The position numbers and the translations under genes are program-made. Positions 23,585 to 33,580 of a DNA stretch of 64,000 bases are shown here, piece by piece. Every line of letters begins with the position of its first letter. The stretch's first letter is position 1. Source of the DNA: an uncultured Oscillospiraceae bacterium (GTDB lineage: Bacteria > Bacillota > Clostridia > Oscillospirales > Oscillospiraceae); the NCBI GenBank assembly GCA_910588975.1, contig CAJUSE010000004.1, positions 30,690 to 94,689 on the forward strand. Direction: 5' to 3'. Below the pieces are notes generated by a model that worked only from the letters and a program-made list of their open reading frames with translations, searched no databases and had not been told where the DNA came from.

Positions 23585-25321
23585 TTAGGCCCCGAATTTG
23601 GCCCGAAAAGCGGCGTGAAGGTCCCGGGAGAGGGCCTGCATGGCCCTTTTATCGCATTTTACCACCTGCCGGTCATAGGTGACAAGGCCGTTGACCTCAT
23701 CCTCCACATCACTGAGCTGGGTGAGGATGGCGGCGCAGAGACCATTAGAGATGGCGGGGAGGATCTCCTGCCGGTAGAGGGCCTCCAGGGCGGAGGAAAA
23801 GCCGTCTGTATGCTTGAAATGCCGGTAGCCATAGGCTTTGGACCGCTTGAAGGTGTGGCCGGCCACGGGGCAGGCGTAGCCGCCGAATTCGCTGAGCACC
23901 AGAGGGCGGTCAGGCCGGGGGGTGAGGGAGACGGGCTTAAAATAGACATGCTCGCTGGTCACGTCGCTGTCCTGCTGGGCGAACCAGCCCGAGGTGGCAT
24001 CCCACACCCGGGAGGGGTCCAGGGCCTTGAAGGCCTGATAGAGCCGGTCGGCGTCGTACTGGCCCCAGCCCTCGTTGAAGATGGTGTAGTAGCACACGCA
24101 GGGGTGGTTGTAGAGCCAGTCCACCGTGGCCTGGCAGTCCTGCTCAAACTGCTGGGAGCGCTGGGGATTGGCCTGGTGGGTGAAGTTTTTTCGGGTGGCG
24201 GGGAGCACATTGGGCAGGGCGGTGTCCCGAAGGTAGTAGTAGGGCCCGCTGTTCACCATGTCCTGAAGGACTACCATGCCCAGCTTATCGCAGTAGTAGT
24301 AAAAAAGCTCGGGCTCCACCTTGATGTGTTTGCGCAGGGCGTTGAAGCCCAGCGCTTTGGCCGTTTGAATGTCGAAGAGGTAGCCCTCGGGCCGGGCGGG
24401 AAGGTAGATGCCGTCGCTGAAATAGCCCTGGTCCAGCAGACCATGAAGCAGGGTGGGTTTGCCGTTGAGGCAGATGACGGCCTGGCCGGAGCGCTTTTCA
24501 ATGGTGACGGTACGCAGGGCAAAATAGGAGCTCACCGTGTCCTCCCCGTCGGTGAGGACGAAGGGGTAGAGGACGGGGTCCTCCGGGGCCCAGGGATGGG
24601 GGTCCTTGACCCGGACGGAGATCTTATCTCCGGTGTAGCGCAGCTCCCGGGTGCCGTTGGGGGTCTGGATGGCCAGCCGCTTGGACGGAGCGCCCCCCAC
24701 GCTCTCGATGGTGACGGTGTCCAGGGTGGAGGTGATGCGGAGGGAGCGGATATACTGCTCGGGCACCCACTCCAGCCACACCGGCTGCCACAGGCCGCTG
24801 ACCGGGGTGTACCACATACCGCCCCGGTCCCGGCGTTGCTTGCCATAGGGAATGTTGGGGTTGAGCTCGTCGGTGACGGACACGGTGAGACGGTTTTCCC
24901 CCACCTCCACCAGCTCGGTGATGTCAAGGGAGAAGGGGAGGTAGCCCCCGGTGTGTCCCCCCACCCGGCGGCCATTGAGGGTGACCCGGGCGATCTGGTC
25001 GGCAGCCCCGAAGTGGAGGAGCAGCCGGCCGAACAGGGGGTTCTCCAACTGAAAGGTGCGGCGGTAGATCCACCGCTGGCCCTGCTTCAGGGTCTGGCCG
25101 ATACCCGAGAGCCGGGACTCGGGGGGAAAGGGGACCTGAACGGTGCCCAGGTGAATCTCCCGGCGGTCATCCTTCACCGACAGGGACCAGTCCCCGCACA
25201 GGCTCTGCCAGCTCTTGCGGTAGAGCTGGGGCCGGGGGTGGGTGTCAGCCCAGGTGGGGCCATGGGAGGCTTCGAAGGGGGTGGTCAGAGGCTGGCATCT
25301 GCCCTTGCCGATCCACTTCAT
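23585..25321 (-). CDS. Glycoside hydrolase family 2 protein
   Basis: A 578-aa cytoplasmic enzyme (no signal peptide) with the GH2 layout: N-terminal jelly-roll sugar-binding domain (about 35-185; RWIYRRTFQLENP, VTLNGRRVGGHTGGYLPFSLDIT), immunoglobulin-like domain, then a TIM barrel. Acid/base Glu417 is in IFNEGWGQYDADR and the nucleophile Glu478 in LVLSEFGGYA. It is shorter than E. coli LacZ and close to the small GH2 proteins annotated as beta-galactosidase or sugar-binding hydrolases; the substrate cannot be told. Start 25321 has GAAGGGAG upstream; the upstream in-frame ATG at 25441 would overlap the promoter. Single-gene unit. Confidence 0.9.
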   Translation of the reverse strand: MKWIGKGRCQPLTTPFEASHGPTWADTHPRPQLYRKSWQSLCGDWSLSVKDDRREIHLGTVQVPFPPESRLSGIGQTLKQGQRWIYRRTFQLENPLFGRLLLHFGAADQIARVTLNGRRVGGHTGGYLPFSLDITELVEVGENRLTVSVTDELNPNIPYGKQRRDRGGMWYTPVSGLWQPVWLEWVPEQYIRSLRITSTLDTVTIESVGGAPSKRLAIQTPNGTRELRYTGDKISVRVKDPHPWAPEDPVLYPFVLTDGEDTVSSYFALRTVTIEKRSGQAVICLNGKPTLLHGLLDQGYFSDGIYLPARPEGYLFDIQTAKALGFNALRKHIKVEPELFYYYCDKLGMVVLQDMVNSGPYYYLRDTALPNVLPATRKNFTHQANPQRSQQFEQDCQATVDWLYNHPCVCYYTIFNEGWGQYDADRLYQAFKALDPSRVWDATSGWFAQQDSDVTSEHVYFKPVSLTPRPDRPLVLSEFGGYACPVAGHTFKRSKAYGYRHFKHTDGFSSALEALYRQEILPAISNGLCAAILTQLSDVEDEVNGLVTYDRQVVKCDKRAMQALSRDLHAAFRAKFGA

Positions 25322-25354
25322 TGGCGTCACTCCCTTCAGGTCATATTTTCCCTG

Positions 25355-25383
25355 ATTATACAATAGATGAGGGGAAATTGCAG
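25355..25383 (-). promoter_or_regulatory. Promoter of the GH2 gene
   Basis: On the minus strand a perfect TATAAT (25355-25360) lies about 35 bp upstream of the start; the -35 (CTGCAA, 17-bp spacing) is poor, so an activator may be needed. Confidence 0.5.
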
Positions 25384-25505
25384 TAGATTTTTGAAAAAAG
25401 AGAAGAAAATATGAAGGCGGGGGAAGTCCGACCGTTTCCAAAGGTCGATTTTTGTGGTAAAATAGAACTTAACACAGTTTCATTTTCCCCAAAGGAGGGA
25501 TCGCC

Positions 25506-28500
25506 ATGCTGACACTGATCCTGGGCCGGGCCAACACAGGAAAGACCACCCGGCTGCTCAAGGCCATGGAGACAAATGCCCCAGAGGCACCCCAGCTGCT
25601 TATTGTGCCCGAGCAGCACTCCCACGATATGGAGCGGCGGCTCTGCGCCGCTTTGGGGAATGGGGCCAGTCTCCACGCCGAGGTCCTCTCCTTCACCCGG
25701 CTGGCCAGCCGGGTCTTCTCGGTCTGCGGTGGGGTGGCTGACCCGGTGCTGGATGCCGGAGGGCGGCTATTGCTCATGGACGTGGCGCTGAAGGCGGTCT
25801 CTGACCGGCTGCGCATCTACGCCAGGCCCTCCCGCCGGCCCCAGTTTCTCTCCCAGCTCGGGGCCACTGTGGATGAGTGCAAGGCGGCGGCCATTTCCTC
25901 GGCCGACCTGCTGCGGGCCTCGGGAGAGCTGGAGGGGGAGATGGGGGACAAGTTCTATGACCTGTCCTTGATCCTGGGCTCCTATGAGGCCTATACCGCC
26001 CAGCGGGGGGCCGACCCCCGGGACAGGCTCACCCGGCTGGCCCAGGCGCTGGAAAAGCACCCCTGGGCCCAGGGCAGGGATATCTATCTAGACAGCTTTA
26101 CCGACTTCACCCTTCAGGAACGGCAGGTGCTGGAGCAGCTGCTGGTCCAGGCCCGTGAGGTCACTGTGGCCCTGACCTGCGACGATGTGGGGGAGGGGGA
26201 GGAGGACGTGTTCGCCCCCGCCCGGCGCACCGCCCGGCAGCTGCTCTCCCTGGCCCACCGCCGTGGGGTAGAGGTCCGGGTGGAGGTGCTGGATGAGGAG
26301 GTCCGGCAGGCCGCCCCCGGCCTTCAGGCGGTGGAGGAGGGGCTCTTTGCCCCCGTCATCACGCCCATCCCGGGAAAACCGGAGGGGTTGGAGCTCTACC
26401 GGGGAAGCACCCCCTACGCCGAGGTGGAGCGGGCGGCGGCTTATCTGGCCGCCCTGGTTCGGGAGGGGGGCTATCGCTGGCGGGAGCTGGCCGTCACCGC
26501 CCGGAGCATGGAGCTTTACGGCCCCCTCATTGACTTGATCTTTCCCCGGTATGGGGTGCCTGTGTTCCTCAGCCGGATGGATGACGTGCTTCAAAAACCC
26601 ATCCTCACCCTGGTCACCGCCGCCGTGGACGCTGTGGCCGGGGATTACCGGTATGATGATTTGTTCCGCTGTCTCAAGACAGGGCTGGCCGGTCTAAGTC
26701 TGGGGGAGGTGGACCGGCTGGAGAACTACGCCCTCAAGTGGGACCTGCGGGGCTCCCGGTGGAGCCAGCAGAAGGGCTGGGATATGCACCCCGAGGGCTA
26801 CGGCCATGACTGGACCCCCGCCCAGCGCACCGATGTGGCCCAGCTGGACGAGCTGCGCCGCCGGGCGGTGGAGCCCCTGGAAAAGCTGCGGCTCTGTGGG
26901 GAAAAGACGGGGCAGGGGCTCGCTCTGGCCCTCTACGGCTATCTGGAGGACATCGAGCTGGCCGAGACCCTGGCCCGGCGGGCCGGGGAGCTGCGCCAGA
27001 GTGGGCAGGCCACCCTGGCTGCCGAGTATGAACAGCTCTGGGATATTCTCTGCTCGGCGCTGGAGCAGTGCGCTGACCTGCTGGGAGAGACCCCTATGGA
27101 CTGGGAGGAGTTTGCCCGGCTCTTGAAGCTGGTGCTGAGCCAGTACCAGGTGGGGGCCATCCCCGTCTCCCTGGACCGGGTGACGGCGGGGGAGATGCCC
27201 CGGCTGGCCCACAAGCACTGCAGAGTGCTCTATGTGCTGGGAGGGGACGACGGCCAGATCCCGGCGGCTGTGCCCTCTCCGGGGCTTATCAATGACGACG
27301 ACAGGCGGGCTTTGGCGGCCTTGGGATTGGAGAGCGCCCCCCAGCTCACCGACAAGCTGTGGCGGGAGATGACCATTGTCTATGAGACCTGCGCCCTGCC
27401 CTCGGACAGGCTGGTCATCAGCTACCCTGCCGCCGGTGAGGGGGGAGAGGAGCGGCGGCCCTCCTTTTTGGTGAAGAAGCTGCGCACCCTGTTTCCCGAC
27501 CTGTCCCTGACTGACCAGCGGGCACAGGGGGATGACTTCCGAATCACAGCTCCCCGGCCTGCTTTGGAGCTGGCCGGACGGCACCAGGAGGTCAGGCAGG
27601 CCCTGGAGGCCCTGCCCGACTATGCCCCCCTGGTGGAACGGATGGAGCGCTCGGCGGGTATGGAGCGGGGCAGCCTGACCCGACCGACGGTGGAGGCCCT
27701 CTATGGCCGGCGGGTGCCCATGTCGGCCTCCCGAATGGACCGCTACCGCTCCTGCCACTTCGGCTATTTCATGGAATATGGCCTGCGGGCCAAGCCCCGG
27801 ACCCCCGCCGGCTTTGCACCCCCCGAGTACGGCACCTTTGTCCACTATGTGCTGGAGCAGGTGGTAAAAGGGCGGCAGGGGCGGGAGATCCCCAGCCGGG
27901 AACAGGTCTCGGCCGTGGTGGAGCAGTATGTCCGGGAGAAATTGGGGGGACTGGAGGAGGAGAGCCCCCGGTTCCGCTACCTTTTTAAGAGGCTGGAGAA
28001 ATCGGTCTATGCCGTGGTGGAAAATGTGTGTCAGGAGTTGGCCAAGTCCGACTTCCAGCCCCTGGCCTTTGAGCTGGGTTTCGGCTCCCGGGGGGATCTG
28101 CCCCCGGTGGAGCTTACCGTGGATGGGGTCACGGTGTCGGTGTCCGGCTTTGTGGACCGGGTGGACGGCTGGGAGAAGGACGGCAAGCTGTACCTGCGGG
28201 TGGTGGATTACAAGACGGGGCGGAAGAAGTTTGACTTCACCGATGTGTTCCACGGCCTGAGCCTGCAGATGCTCCTCTACCTCTTTACCCTGAAGGAGGA
28301 GGGCGGGGCCCTCTTTGGCAGGGACATTGTCCCCGCCGGGGTGCTTTACCTGCCCGCCCGGGATGCCATCCTGTCCGGCCGGCGGGATATGAGTGAGGAG
28401 GAGCGCCGGCGGATGGTGGACAAGCAGTTGGTCCGCCAGGGGCTGGTTCTGGATGAAGAGGAGGTGTTGGAGGCCATGGAGCGGCAGGAGGGGATCCCCC

Positions 28501-28805
28501 TGCGGTTTTTGCCCTCCAGCCTGCGGACGGGGAAGATCTCCCCCGAGGTGTTGGCCAGTGCCGAGCAGCTGGGCAAGCTGGAAAAGCACGTGCGCCAGGA
28601 GCTGGAAAAGGTGGCCGGGGAGCTGGCCGCCGGCAACATCACCGCTGACCCCTTCTGGCGGGGGGAGCACAAGAACGCCTGCCAGTGGTGCCCTTACGCC
28701 GATGCCTGTCAGTTCCGGGAGGGCGTGGGCGGCGACAGCCGCCGCTGGCTGCCCACGGTAAAAGCGGAGGAATTTTGGGCACACTTAAATCAGGACGGGG
28801 AATAG
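25506..28805 (+). CDS. addB: ATP-dependent helicase/nuclease subunit B
   Basis: An 1099-aa subunit of the AddAB helicase-nuclease, which processes double-strand breaks for RecA. Walker A GRANTGKTT is at residues 7-15, as in AddB proteins. The C-terminal RecB-type nuclease has RVVDYKTGRKKFDF, and the iron-sulfur staple is formed by a Cys in RYRSCHFGYF plus three in NACQWCPYADACQF. Length is normal. The ATG is preceded by AAAGGAGG. addA follows only after an inserted amidase-like gene, so the usual direct addB-addA coupling is broken here. Confidence 0.95.
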   Translation: MLTLILGRANTGKTTRLLKAMETNAPEAPQLLIVPEQHSHDMERRLCAALGNGASLHAEVLSFTRLASRVFSVCGGVADPVLDAGGRLLLMDVALKAVSDRLRIYARPSRRPQFLSQLGATVDECKAAAISSADLLRASGELEGEMGDKFYDLSLILGSYEAYTAQRGADPRDRLTRLAQALEKHPWAQGRDIYLDSFTDFTLQERQVLEQLLVQAREVTVALTCDDVGEGEEDVFAPARRTARQLLSLAHRRGVEVRVEVLDEEVRQAAPGLQAVEEGLFAPVITPIPGKPEGLELYRGSTPYAEVERAAAYLAALVREGGYRWRELAVTARSMELYGPLIDLIFPRYGVPVFLSRMDDVLQKPILTLVTAAVDAVAGDYRYDDLFRCLKTGLAGLSLGEVDRLENYALKWDLRGSRWSQQKGWDMHPEGYGHDWTPAQRTDVAQLDELRRRAVEPLEKLRLCGEKTGQGLALALYGYLEDIELAETLARRAGELRQSGQATLAAEYEQLWDILCSALEQCADLLGETPMDWEEFARLLKLVLSQYQVGAIPVSLDRVTAGEMPRLAHKHCRVLYVLGGDDGQIPAAVPSPGLINDDDRRALAALGLESAPQLTDKLWREMTIVYETCALPSDRLVISYPAAGEGGEERRPSFLVKKLRTLFPDLSLTDQRAQGDDFRITAPRPALELAGRHQEVRQALEALPDYAPLVERMERSAGMERGSLTRPTVEALYGRRVPMSASRMDRYRSCHFGYFMEYGLRAKPRTPAGFAPPEYGTFVHYVLEQVVKGRQGREIPSREQVSAVVEQYVREKLGGLEEESPRFRYLFKRLEKSVYAVVENVCQELAKSDFQPLAFELGFGSRGDLPPVELTVDGVTVSVSGFVDRVDGWEKDGKLYLRVVDYKTGRKKFDFTDVFHGLSLQMLLYLFTLKEEGGALFGRDIVPAGVLYLPARDAILSGRRDMSEEERRRMVDKQLVRQGLVLDEEEVLEAMERQEGIPLRFLPSSLRTGKISPEVLASAEQLGKLEKHVRQELEKVAGELAAGNITADPFWRGEHKNACQWCPYADACQFREGVGGDSRRWLPTVKAEEFWAHLNQDGE

Positions 28806-28847
28806 GATACAGATGCCCTGTCACTGATACCGAGGGGGAATTTGCCC

Positions 28848-29912
28848 ATGGAATATCCAAGCTGTACCGCATTGAAGCTGACCTCCCGGGAGGGGAGGCC
28901 CTACTGGTTCCGCACCTGCGACATTGGAAATAACATCTGGGAGCTGGGGGCCCACATCGTCTCCTTCCCCAAGGGGGGCGTCATGTCCCTGACAGGCCAG
29001 CCGGAGCATATCTGCGTCCACGCTCTGGTGGGGATGAGCTATACCCGGTCGGACACCTGGCTTATGGATGGCGTCAACGATGCCGGCATTGTGGGCGGGC
29101 TGCTGGCCCTCCACGAGGGCACCAGCCTGCCGGGCCGGGAGGGCGTGGTGGGGATGGAGATGGTGAGCTATCTCCTCTCCGTCTGCGGCTCCATGGAGGA
29201 GCTCAAACAGGAGGCCCGCCGGGTCCGGGTGCTGGATGTGTCCACGCCGGAGGGGATGGTAGCCGCTACCATGCACTGTATGTTTTTGGATGAGGAGGGA
29301 CGCTGTCTCATCCTCGAGGCCGCCGACCCGGACAGGCCAGGGGAGTTCACCCTTTATGAGGAGAATTTGGGGCTGATGACCAACTCGCCCCCCTATCCCC
29401 AACAGCTGGACAACCTGCGCTGGTTTTTGGCCCACTCCCCGGAGCTCAACTGGGACAGGGAGGGGCCGGCGGCGTTGAAGCTCAATGGTATGACGGTGAC
29501 CGCCAGGGCCGAAGCCCCCCATGTTACCATGAGCGGCGCCCTTCCCGCCTCTTATGCCCCCTGCGACCGGTTTGTCCGCCAGGCGGTGCTGGCGGCCCTC
29601 AACCACGAGGGGCGGGATTTCCCCGATGAGCGAATGCTGGCTCTGGGCAGCGATTTGATGGCCCCGGTGGTAGAGCCACGAAATCAGGGGATATTCCACT
29701 ACACCCGATTTGACGAGGTGACCGGCCCCCAGTCGGGCCACGAGAGCTACACCCAATATCTGGTCATGTATGACACCACCCGCCGGCGGCTCTATATGCG
29801 CCCCTATGGGGCCACAGCCTGGACTATGGTGGCACTGGAGAACTGTGACAAGACCGGCATTCAGCACCACAGGCTGTGCTGGGAGCCGGAGGCGGGGGTC
29901 GTAGAGAGATAA
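28848..29912 (+). CDS. Choloylglycine hydrolase (bile salt hydrolase/penicillin V acylase) family amidase
   Basis: A 354-aa Ntn-hydrolase. After a five-residue prepeptide MEYPS, Cys6 begins CTALKLTSREGRPYWFR, the family N terminus in which the freed Cys is the nucleophile. Other expected residues are in place: Arg22 and Asp25 (FRTCD), Asn77 (GVNDAGI), Asn179 (LGLMTNSPPYPQQLDNL) and Arg241 (DRFVRQA). Family members hydrolyse conjugated bile acids, penicillin V or N-acyl lactones; substrate unknown. It is cytoplasmic as read. ATG 28848 has GAGGGGGA 8 bp upstream; TTG 28842 is also in frame. It lies 42 bp after addB and 32 bp before addA, so it is probably co-transcribed with them. Confidence 0.88.
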   Translation: MEYPSCTALKLTSREGRPYWFRTCDIGNNIWELGAHIVSFPKGGVMSLTGQPEHICVHALVGMSYTRSDTWLMDGVNDAGIVGGLLALHEGTSLPGREGVVGMEMVSYLLSVCGSMEELKQEARRVRVLDVSTPEGMVAATMHCMFLDEEGRCLILEAADPDRPGEFTLYEENLGLMTNSPPYPQQLDNLRWFLAHSPELNWDREGPAALKLNGMTVTARAEAPHVTMSGALPASYAPCDRFVRQAVLAALNHEGRDFPDERMLALGSDLMAPVVEPRNQGIFHYTRFDEVTGPQSGHESYTQYLVMYDTTRRRLYMRPYGATAWTMVALENCDKTGIQHHRLCWEPEAGVVER

Positions 29913-29944
29913 AGGACCGCACACAAGAGAGAGGAGGCCGCACT

Positions 29945-32900
29945 ATGGCCTTTCAACTGACAAGTCAGCAGCAACAGGCCGTCTCCGAGCGGGGGGGCGG
30001 GCTTTTGGTGTCCGCCGCCGCCGGCTCGGGCAAGACCCGGGTGCTGGTGGAGCGGCTGCTGGGCCGTGTGGAGGAGGGGCAGGACCTGGACCGCTTCCTG
30101 GTCATCACCTACACCAAGGCCGCCGCCGCCGAGCTGCGGGAGCGCATCGGGGGAGAGCTGTCCGATCGGATCGCCTCCCGGCCGGGAGATGCCGTCCTGC
30201 GGCGGCAGGCCACCCTTCTTTACAAGACCCAGATCTCCACCATTGATGCCTTCTGTACCGCCCTCCTCCGGGAGGAGGGCCACCGGCTGGATCTGGACCA
30301 CGACTTCCGGGTCTGCGATGAGCAGGAGGCCCTGATCCTTATGGGAGAGGCCATCAATACGGTGCTGGAGGGGCGGTATGAGGCCCTCCGGGAGGGGGAC
30401 GACTTCGCTTTGCTGGTGGACACCATGTCCGCCGGCCGGGACGACAGCCGGCTGGTCCAGATCGTGCTGGACATCCGGGGACGGGTCCAGAGCCACCCTG
30501 ACCCCGACCGCTGGCTTCGGGAGCAGGAGGAGGCCTTTGCCCTCTCCGGCGTCACCGACGTGGGGGAGACCCCCTGGGGACGGCTGCTGCTGGAGGACGT
30601 TCACGGTCAGGCCCTCTACTGGCGGGACCAGATGACCCAGGCGCTGGAGCTGTGCCAGACAGGGGATACCGCCCTGGAGAAGTACGGCACTTCCATTCAG
30701 GTCACACTGGATGCCCTGGAGAGCCTGGTCCACGCCGGGACAAGCTGGGACGAGACAATGGGGGCCCTGTCCATCCCCTTTGAGACAGTTCGGGGAGCCA
30801 GGGGCTGTGAATACCCCGAGGTGTTGGAGCAGGTGAAGGCCCTGCGCAGCCAGTGTAAAGACCAAATGGCCAAGCTCCAGGCCGCCCTGTCCACCCCTTC
30901 GGCGGAGCTGATGGAGGATATGGGGGCAGTCTATCCCGCCATCCGGGCCCTCTTTGCCCTGGTGCGGGATTTCGAGGGGGAGTTTGCTGCCCTGAAGCGG
31001 AAGCGGGGGGTGCTGGACTTCTCCGATTTGGAGCACTTTGCCGTCAAGCTGCTGGTGGACGAGACCGGGGCGCCAACGGCTCTGGCCCGGCGCTGGGGGG
31101 AGCGGTATGAGGAGGTGATGGTGGACGAGTATCAGGACACCAACGCCGTCCAGAACGCCATCTTCACCGCCCTCACCAACGGGGGGGACAACCTCTTTAT
31201 GGTGGGGGATGTGAAGCAGTCCATCTATCGGTTCCGGCTGGCCGACCCCACCATCTTTTTGCAGAAGTATCAGGAATATATCCCCTGGCAGCAGGCCGGG
31301 CCGGGAGACCGGCGGCGGGTGCTGCTCAGTCAGAACTTCCGCTCCCGGCCCCAGGTGCTGGAGGGGGTCAACTACCTGTTTCGCAGCATTATGAGCCGGC
31401 AATTTGGGGAGATGGACTACACCGACGAGGATGCCCTGGTGCCCGGGGGGACCTTCCTGGAGGTGGAAGGGGATCCCTACGCTCTGGAGCTGGATCTGCT
31501 GGACTGCGGCGGGGCGGCGGAGGAGGGGCCAAAGCCCTCCCAAAATCTGCTGGAGGCCCGGTGGGTGGCCCAACGGGTGCGGCAGCTGCTGGACGAGAGG
31601 TTCCCTGTCTCCGATGGGGAGGGAGGCACCCGGCTGGTAGAGCCGGGGGACGTGGTCATCCTCCTGCGCTCGCCGGGGACGGTGCGCCACCACTACGCCC
31701 AGGCCCTGGGAGAGCTGGACATCCCCTGGTCGGCTGAGGGGGCGGGTGACTTCTTTGCCGCCACCGAAATTCAGGTGGCCCTGTCCCTTCTGAAGGTCAT
31801 CGACAACCCCAGGCAGGATGTGCCCCTTATCGCTACCTTGCGTTCGGCCCTCTACGGCTTTTCGGCGGATCGGCTGTCCCGGATCAGAACAGCCGCCCCA
31901 GAGGCCGATTTCTACACCGCCCTCACTCTGGATGGAGGAGAGGACACCCAGGCTTTCCTGAAGGAGCTTGACCAGCTGCGTAGCTGGGCGGGGGAGGAGA
32001 GCGGGGAGCGGCTGTTGTGGCGGGTCTATGACAGGACCAACCTGCTGGGCATCTTCGCCAATCTGGATGAGGGGGAGACTCGTCGTGCCAACCTGCTGCT
32101 GCTGGCCCAACTGGCCCGCAGCTTTGAGCAGGGGGGGCATAAGGGTCTGTTTGGCTTTCTCAGTTACTTACAGCGGCTGCGGGACAGCGGGCAGGGAGTA
32201 AACTTGCCCGCTCCGGCCGCCAACGGGGGCAGCGTCCGGGTCATGAGCATCCACCGGTCCAAGGGACTGGAGTTCCCCGTGGTCATTCTGGCCGGCCTGG
32301 CCCGGCGGCTCAACCGGCAGGATATGAACCAGCCCATCCTGTTCCACCCCCAGCTGGGGGTAGGGCCCAAGCGGTTGGAGCTGGAGCGGATGCTGGAGTA
32401 CCCCACCCTGGCCAGGATGGCGGTGAGCCTGCAGCTGGACCGGGAGCTGCGGTCAGAGGAGCTGCGGCTGCTCTATGTGGCCATGACCCGGGCCAAGGAA
32501 AAGCTCATTCTCTCCTGCGCCTTCCCACGGCCAAAGGCGGTGGAGGAGCTGGCCGCCTTTGCTGGCTCCCCGGTTCACCCCCAGGCCCTTCAGGACCGCT
32601 CCAGCCTGGCCCAGTGGGTGCTGTTGGCGGCCCTGGCCCGGCCTGAGGGGGCGACGCTGCTGGAGAGCGGACTTCAGCCCCCGGTGGCTCCGGGCACCGA
32701 CTTTGGTCCTGGGTGGGTCATCCGTTGGCAGGACTGTGCCGGACTGGGCAAGGCCCCGGCAGGCCGGCAGAGGATGCAGGAGACAGAGCGGAGGGACGGG
32801 AAGGACTGGAGCGAGGACCTGACCGCCCTTTACACCTGGCAATATCCCCACGCCGGGGATGTGGAGCTGCCCAGCAAGCTCACCGCAACCCAGCTCAAGG

Positions 32901-33517
32901 GCCGGGGGCTGGATCAGGAGGCCGCCGAGGAGGGGGAGGAGCTGGCAAAGCCCGCCGCCACCGCCCGGTTCGACCGGCCCCGGTTTGCCGCAGAGCGGCT
33001 GGGACTCACCCCCGCCCAGAAGGGCACTGCCCACCACCTGGCCATGCAGTATCTGGACTTTACCCGCACCGGCTCCCTGGAGGAGATCCAGGATGAGCTC
33101 AAGCGGTTGGTGGACCAAGGCTTCCTCACTCCAGAGCAGGGCCAGGCTGTGGATGGGGAGAAGCTGCTGGCCTTCTTCCGGTCCGACCTGGGCCGGGAGA
33201 TGATGGCTGCCCCTCTGCTGCGCCGGGAGTTCAAGTTTTCCATCCTGGCCCCCGCCGGGCGGTATTTCCCCGCCGCCGGAGAGGAGGAGCAGGTCCTGCT
33301 CCAGGGTGTGGTGGATGCCTGTTTCGAGACGGGGGAAGGGCTTACCGTGGTGGACTTCAAGACCGACCACGTCTATGGTCCCGCCCTTTTGGAGCGGGCA
33401 GAGGACTACCGGCCCCAACTGGCCGCCTATGGCCAGGCTCTGGAGGAGATCACGGGCCGGCCGGTGGTGCGGCAGGTGTTGTGGTTCTTCTCCGAGGGCC
33501 GGGCAGTGGAGGTTTGA
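29945..33517 (+). CDS. addA: ATP-dependent helicase/nuclease subunit A
   Basis: An 1190-aa UvrD-type helicase with a C-terminal nuclease. Q-motif TSQQQQAV; Walker A SAAAGSGKT (residues 23-31); Walker B region EVMVDEYQDTNAVQ; SF1 motifs VGDVKQSIYRFRLADP, QNFRSRP, VRVMSIHRSKGLEFPVV and YVAMTRAKEKL. The RecB-family nuclease ends with VVDFKTDHVYGPALL (Asp1137, Lys1139) near the C terminus. GAGGAGG lies 8 bp before ATG 29945; the ORF could be extended to 29876 but that has no SD and overlaps the previous gene. Works with AddB. Confidence 0.95.
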   Translation: MAFQLTSQQQQAVSERGGGLLVSAAAGSGKTRVLVERLLGRVEEGQDLDRFLVITYTKAAAAELRERIGGELSDRIASRPGDAVLRRQATLLYKTQISTIDAFCTALLREEGHRLDLDHDFRVCDEQEALILMGEAINTVLEGRYEALREGDDFALLVDTMSAGRDDSRLVQIVLDIRGRVQSHPDPDRWLREQEEAFALSGVTDVGETPWGRLLLEDVHGQALYWRDQMTQALELCQTGDTALEKYGTSIQVTLDALESLVHAGTSWDETMGALSIPFETVRGARGCEYPEVLEQVKALRSQCKDQMAKLQAALSTPSAELMEDMGAVYPAIRALFALVRDFEGEFAALKRKRGVLDFSDLEHFAVKLLVDETGAPTALARRWGERYEEVMVDEYQDTNAVQNAIFTALTNGGDNLFMVGDVKQSIYRFRLADPTIFLQKYQEYIPWQQAGPGDRRRVLLSQNFRSRPQVLEGVNYLFRSIMSRQFGEMDYTDEDALVPGGTFLEVEGDPYALELDLLDCGGAAEEGPKPSQNLLEARWVAQRVRQLLDERFPVSDGEGGTRLVEPGDVVILLRSPGTVRHHYAQALGELDIPWSAEGAGDFFAATEIQVALSLLKVIDNPRQDVPLIATLRSALYGFSADRLSRIRTAAPEADFYTALTLDGGEDTQAFLKELDQLRSWAGEESGERLLWRVYDRTNLLGIFANLDEGETRRANLLLLAQLARSFEQGGHKGLFGFLSYLQRLRDSGQGVNLPAPAANGGSVRVMSIHRSKGLEFPVVILAGLARRLNRQDMNQPILFHPQLGVGPKRLELERMLEYPTLARMAVSLQLDRELRSEELRLLYVAMTRAKEKLILSCAFPRPKAVEELAAFAGSPVHPQALQDRSSLAQWVLLAALARPEGATLLESGLQPPVAPGTDFGPGWVIRWQDCAGLGKAPAGRQRMQETERRDGKDWSEDLTALYTWQYPHAGDVELPSKLTATQLKGRGLDQEAAEEGEELAKPAATARFDRPRFAAERLGLTPAQKGTAHHLAMQYLDFTRTGSLEEIQDELKRLVDQGFLTPEQGQAVDGEKLLAFFRSDLGREMMAAPLLRREFKFSILAPAGRYFPAAGEEEQVLLQGVVDACFETGEGLTVVDFKTDHVYGPALLERAEDYRPQLAAYGQALEEITGRPVVRQVLWFFSEGRAVEV

Positions 33518-33580
33518 CCTTCCCTGGCCGCTGATAGATGTGACTTTTAATAGGGAGCCGTAATGAGGGGAGAGGGCTTT

